From the NCBI GenBank assembly GCA_964557545.1, contig CAZLAK010000027.1:1-21257 (forward strand): 21,257 bases of DNA, read 5' to 3'. Shown piece by piece: positions 20,728-21,257 of this stretch. Source of the DNA: CAZLAK01 sp964557545. GTDB taxonomy: Bacteria; Bacillota; Desulfotomaculia; Desulfotomaculales; Pelotomaculaceae. Each line of letters starts with the position of its first letter. Positions within the stretch are counted from its first letter, which is position 1. Position numbers and translations under genes: made by a program. The notes under the pieces are model-generated. The model was not told the DNA's origin, made no database searches, and was given only the letters and a program-made list of their open reading frames with translations.

Positions 20728-21219
20728 TTAGATGCTGTTGCGAGAACTGTTTCTGTTATTATTGTGTACGTGATTGTGTATGTGGCTGCTAGATGGCGGA
20801 GCAAACTTGTTTTGAGAAATTCTTTCCAAGAAATTCTTAAGCAGGGCTTGCTCCTCCTCGGTAAAGATTTTTAAGACATCTTTGTTAGTAGATGAAATAA
20901 CCTCATTAAGGGGCTCCATTAACTGAAGCCCTCTTTCTGTTAATACCACCCTGATGGCTCTCCTGTCTTCGGGGTCTGGTGTTCTTACTAAAAGCCCCTT
21001 GGCCTCCATCCGGTCGAGAATGCCCGTTATAGTGGAGCCGTCCAGGCAAAGCTTTTGCGCTATTTGGGTAGGAGTCTGGCTTTCTTCAGACCACAAGCAG
21101 TTTAGAATGCCGTACTGTACTGGTGTAATATCAAACACAGCAAGCCTCGCCCTAAAATATTGAAGGACTGTTTGTTGGGCTTTTGTTAGCAAAAAATTGA
21201 TGCATTGATTTAACTCCAA
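20728..21219 (-). CDS. MarR-family transcriptional regulator
   Basis: Dimeric winged-helix DNA-binding protein. Seen: N-terminal dimerisation helix, DITPVQYGILNCLW, the recognition region TPTQIAQKLCLDGSTITGILDRMEAKGL, the wing RTPDPEDRRAIRVVLTERGLQL with its conserved DRR, and a C-terminal dimerisation helix. The last 20 residues are an unusual His/Asn/Ser-rich tail (SSSHIHNHVHNNNRNSSRNS). The longest frame starts at GTG 21228, but AGGAAGG abuts it; the in-frame TTG at 21217-21219 is about eight bases from that ribosome binding site and is preferred. It is convergent with the fix operon and shares a 17-bp sequence with that operon's promoter, so it may control it. The ligand is unknown; an acyl-CoA or aromatic/fatty acid is a guess. 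Confidence 0.9.
   Translation of the reverse strand: MELNQCINFLLTKAQQTVLQYFRARLAVFDITPVQYGILNCLWSEESQTPTQIAQKLCLDGSTITGILDRMEAKGLLVRTPDPEDRRAIRVVLTERGLQLMEPLNEVISSTNKDVLKIFTEEEQALLKNFLERISQNKFAPPSSSHIHNHVHNNNRNSSRNSI
21182..21198. repeat. 17-bp copy of fix promoter sequence inside marR
   Basis: TTTGTTAGCAAAAAATT here is identical to 15953-15969 upstream of the fix operon -35. It lies in the first codons of marR (coding NFLLTK), 20-40 bp after the start. A further TTTGTTGGGCTT at 21171-21182 is next to it. It could be an autoregulatory site for MarR, or coincidence in AT-rich coding DNA. Confidence 0.4.
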
Positions 21220-21257
21220 ATTGTCCACCTTCCTGCTGAGAGCATGTTGCTTTATAT

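Noticed and set aside
20553..20792. 79-aa cysteine-rich plus-strand frame after fixX
   Set aside because: It begins inside fixX in another frame and ends antisense to the marR tail; the Cys codons come from the TGT/TGC repeats complementary to the His/Asn-rich tail. No ribosome binding site.
1..21257. CRISPR arrays, tRNA or rRNA genes, insertion sequences, attachment sites
   Set aside because: No spaced repeat array, cloverleaf, rRNA sequence, transposase or flanking terminal repeats were found on either strand.

Overview
The window looks like a chromosomal segment of an anaerobic, endospore-forming Firmicute, most likely a clostridial lineage of the Peptococcaceae/Desulfotomaculum/Pelotomaculum type (inference; the genus cannot be fixed from the sequence). 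Support comes from a sigma-K-type sporulation sigma factor with a pro-sequence, a YqzL-like micro-gene, T-box leaders on pheST and thrS, the infC-rpmI-rplT operon with its leader, strong AGGAGG ribosome binding sites, and an acyl-CoA dehydrogenase/FixABCX operon. No rRNA, tRNA, IS element, phage gene or CRISPR array was seen.

Region 1 (1-5173, minus strand): mobA-yqeG-aroE-aroC-aroK-aroB is a tight run whose genes overlap or nearly touch. It covers four shikimate/chorismate pathway steps plus a HAD phosphatase and a molybdenum-cofactor guanylyltransferase. Downstream of aroB, at the left edge, a separate promoter precedes a well-formed cyclic-di-GMP-I (GEMM) riboswitch on the minus strand; the gene it controls lies outside the window.

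Region 2 (5174-6490, plus strand): an uninterrupted sigK-like gene, then a 62-aa zinc-ribbon protein with its own extended -10 promoter, a 113-nt leader able to mask its Shine-Dalgarno, and a strong terminator.

Region 3 (6518-15907, minus strand): translation genes read from right to left. thrS has a strong promoter and a T-box leader (specifier ACC). infC-rpmI-rplT has its own promoter and an L20-type leader with attenuator, and infC probably starts at AUC. Then come a TrkA/KtrA-type potassium regulatory subunit, a SpoU/TrmH-family rRNA methyltransferase, a previously unlisted 30-aa yqzL-like gene, and pheS-pheT behind a second T-box leader (specifier TTC).

Region 4 (15950-21257): a divergent plus-strand operon encodes an acyl-CoA dehydrogenase, FixA/EtfB, FixB/EtfA, FixC and FixX. 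This is the gene set of a flavin-based electron-bifurcating ETF complex that links NADH, ferredoxin, quinone and acyl-CoA/enoyl-CoA chemistry. A convergent MarR-family regulator closes the window. A 17-bp sequence is shared exactly between the operon promoter and the start of marR, and two TTTGTTnnCAAA palindromes sit on the operon's -35 region, so the MarR protein is a good candidate for the operon's regulator. The operon also appears richer in GTA and ATA codons than the housekeeping genes to its left.
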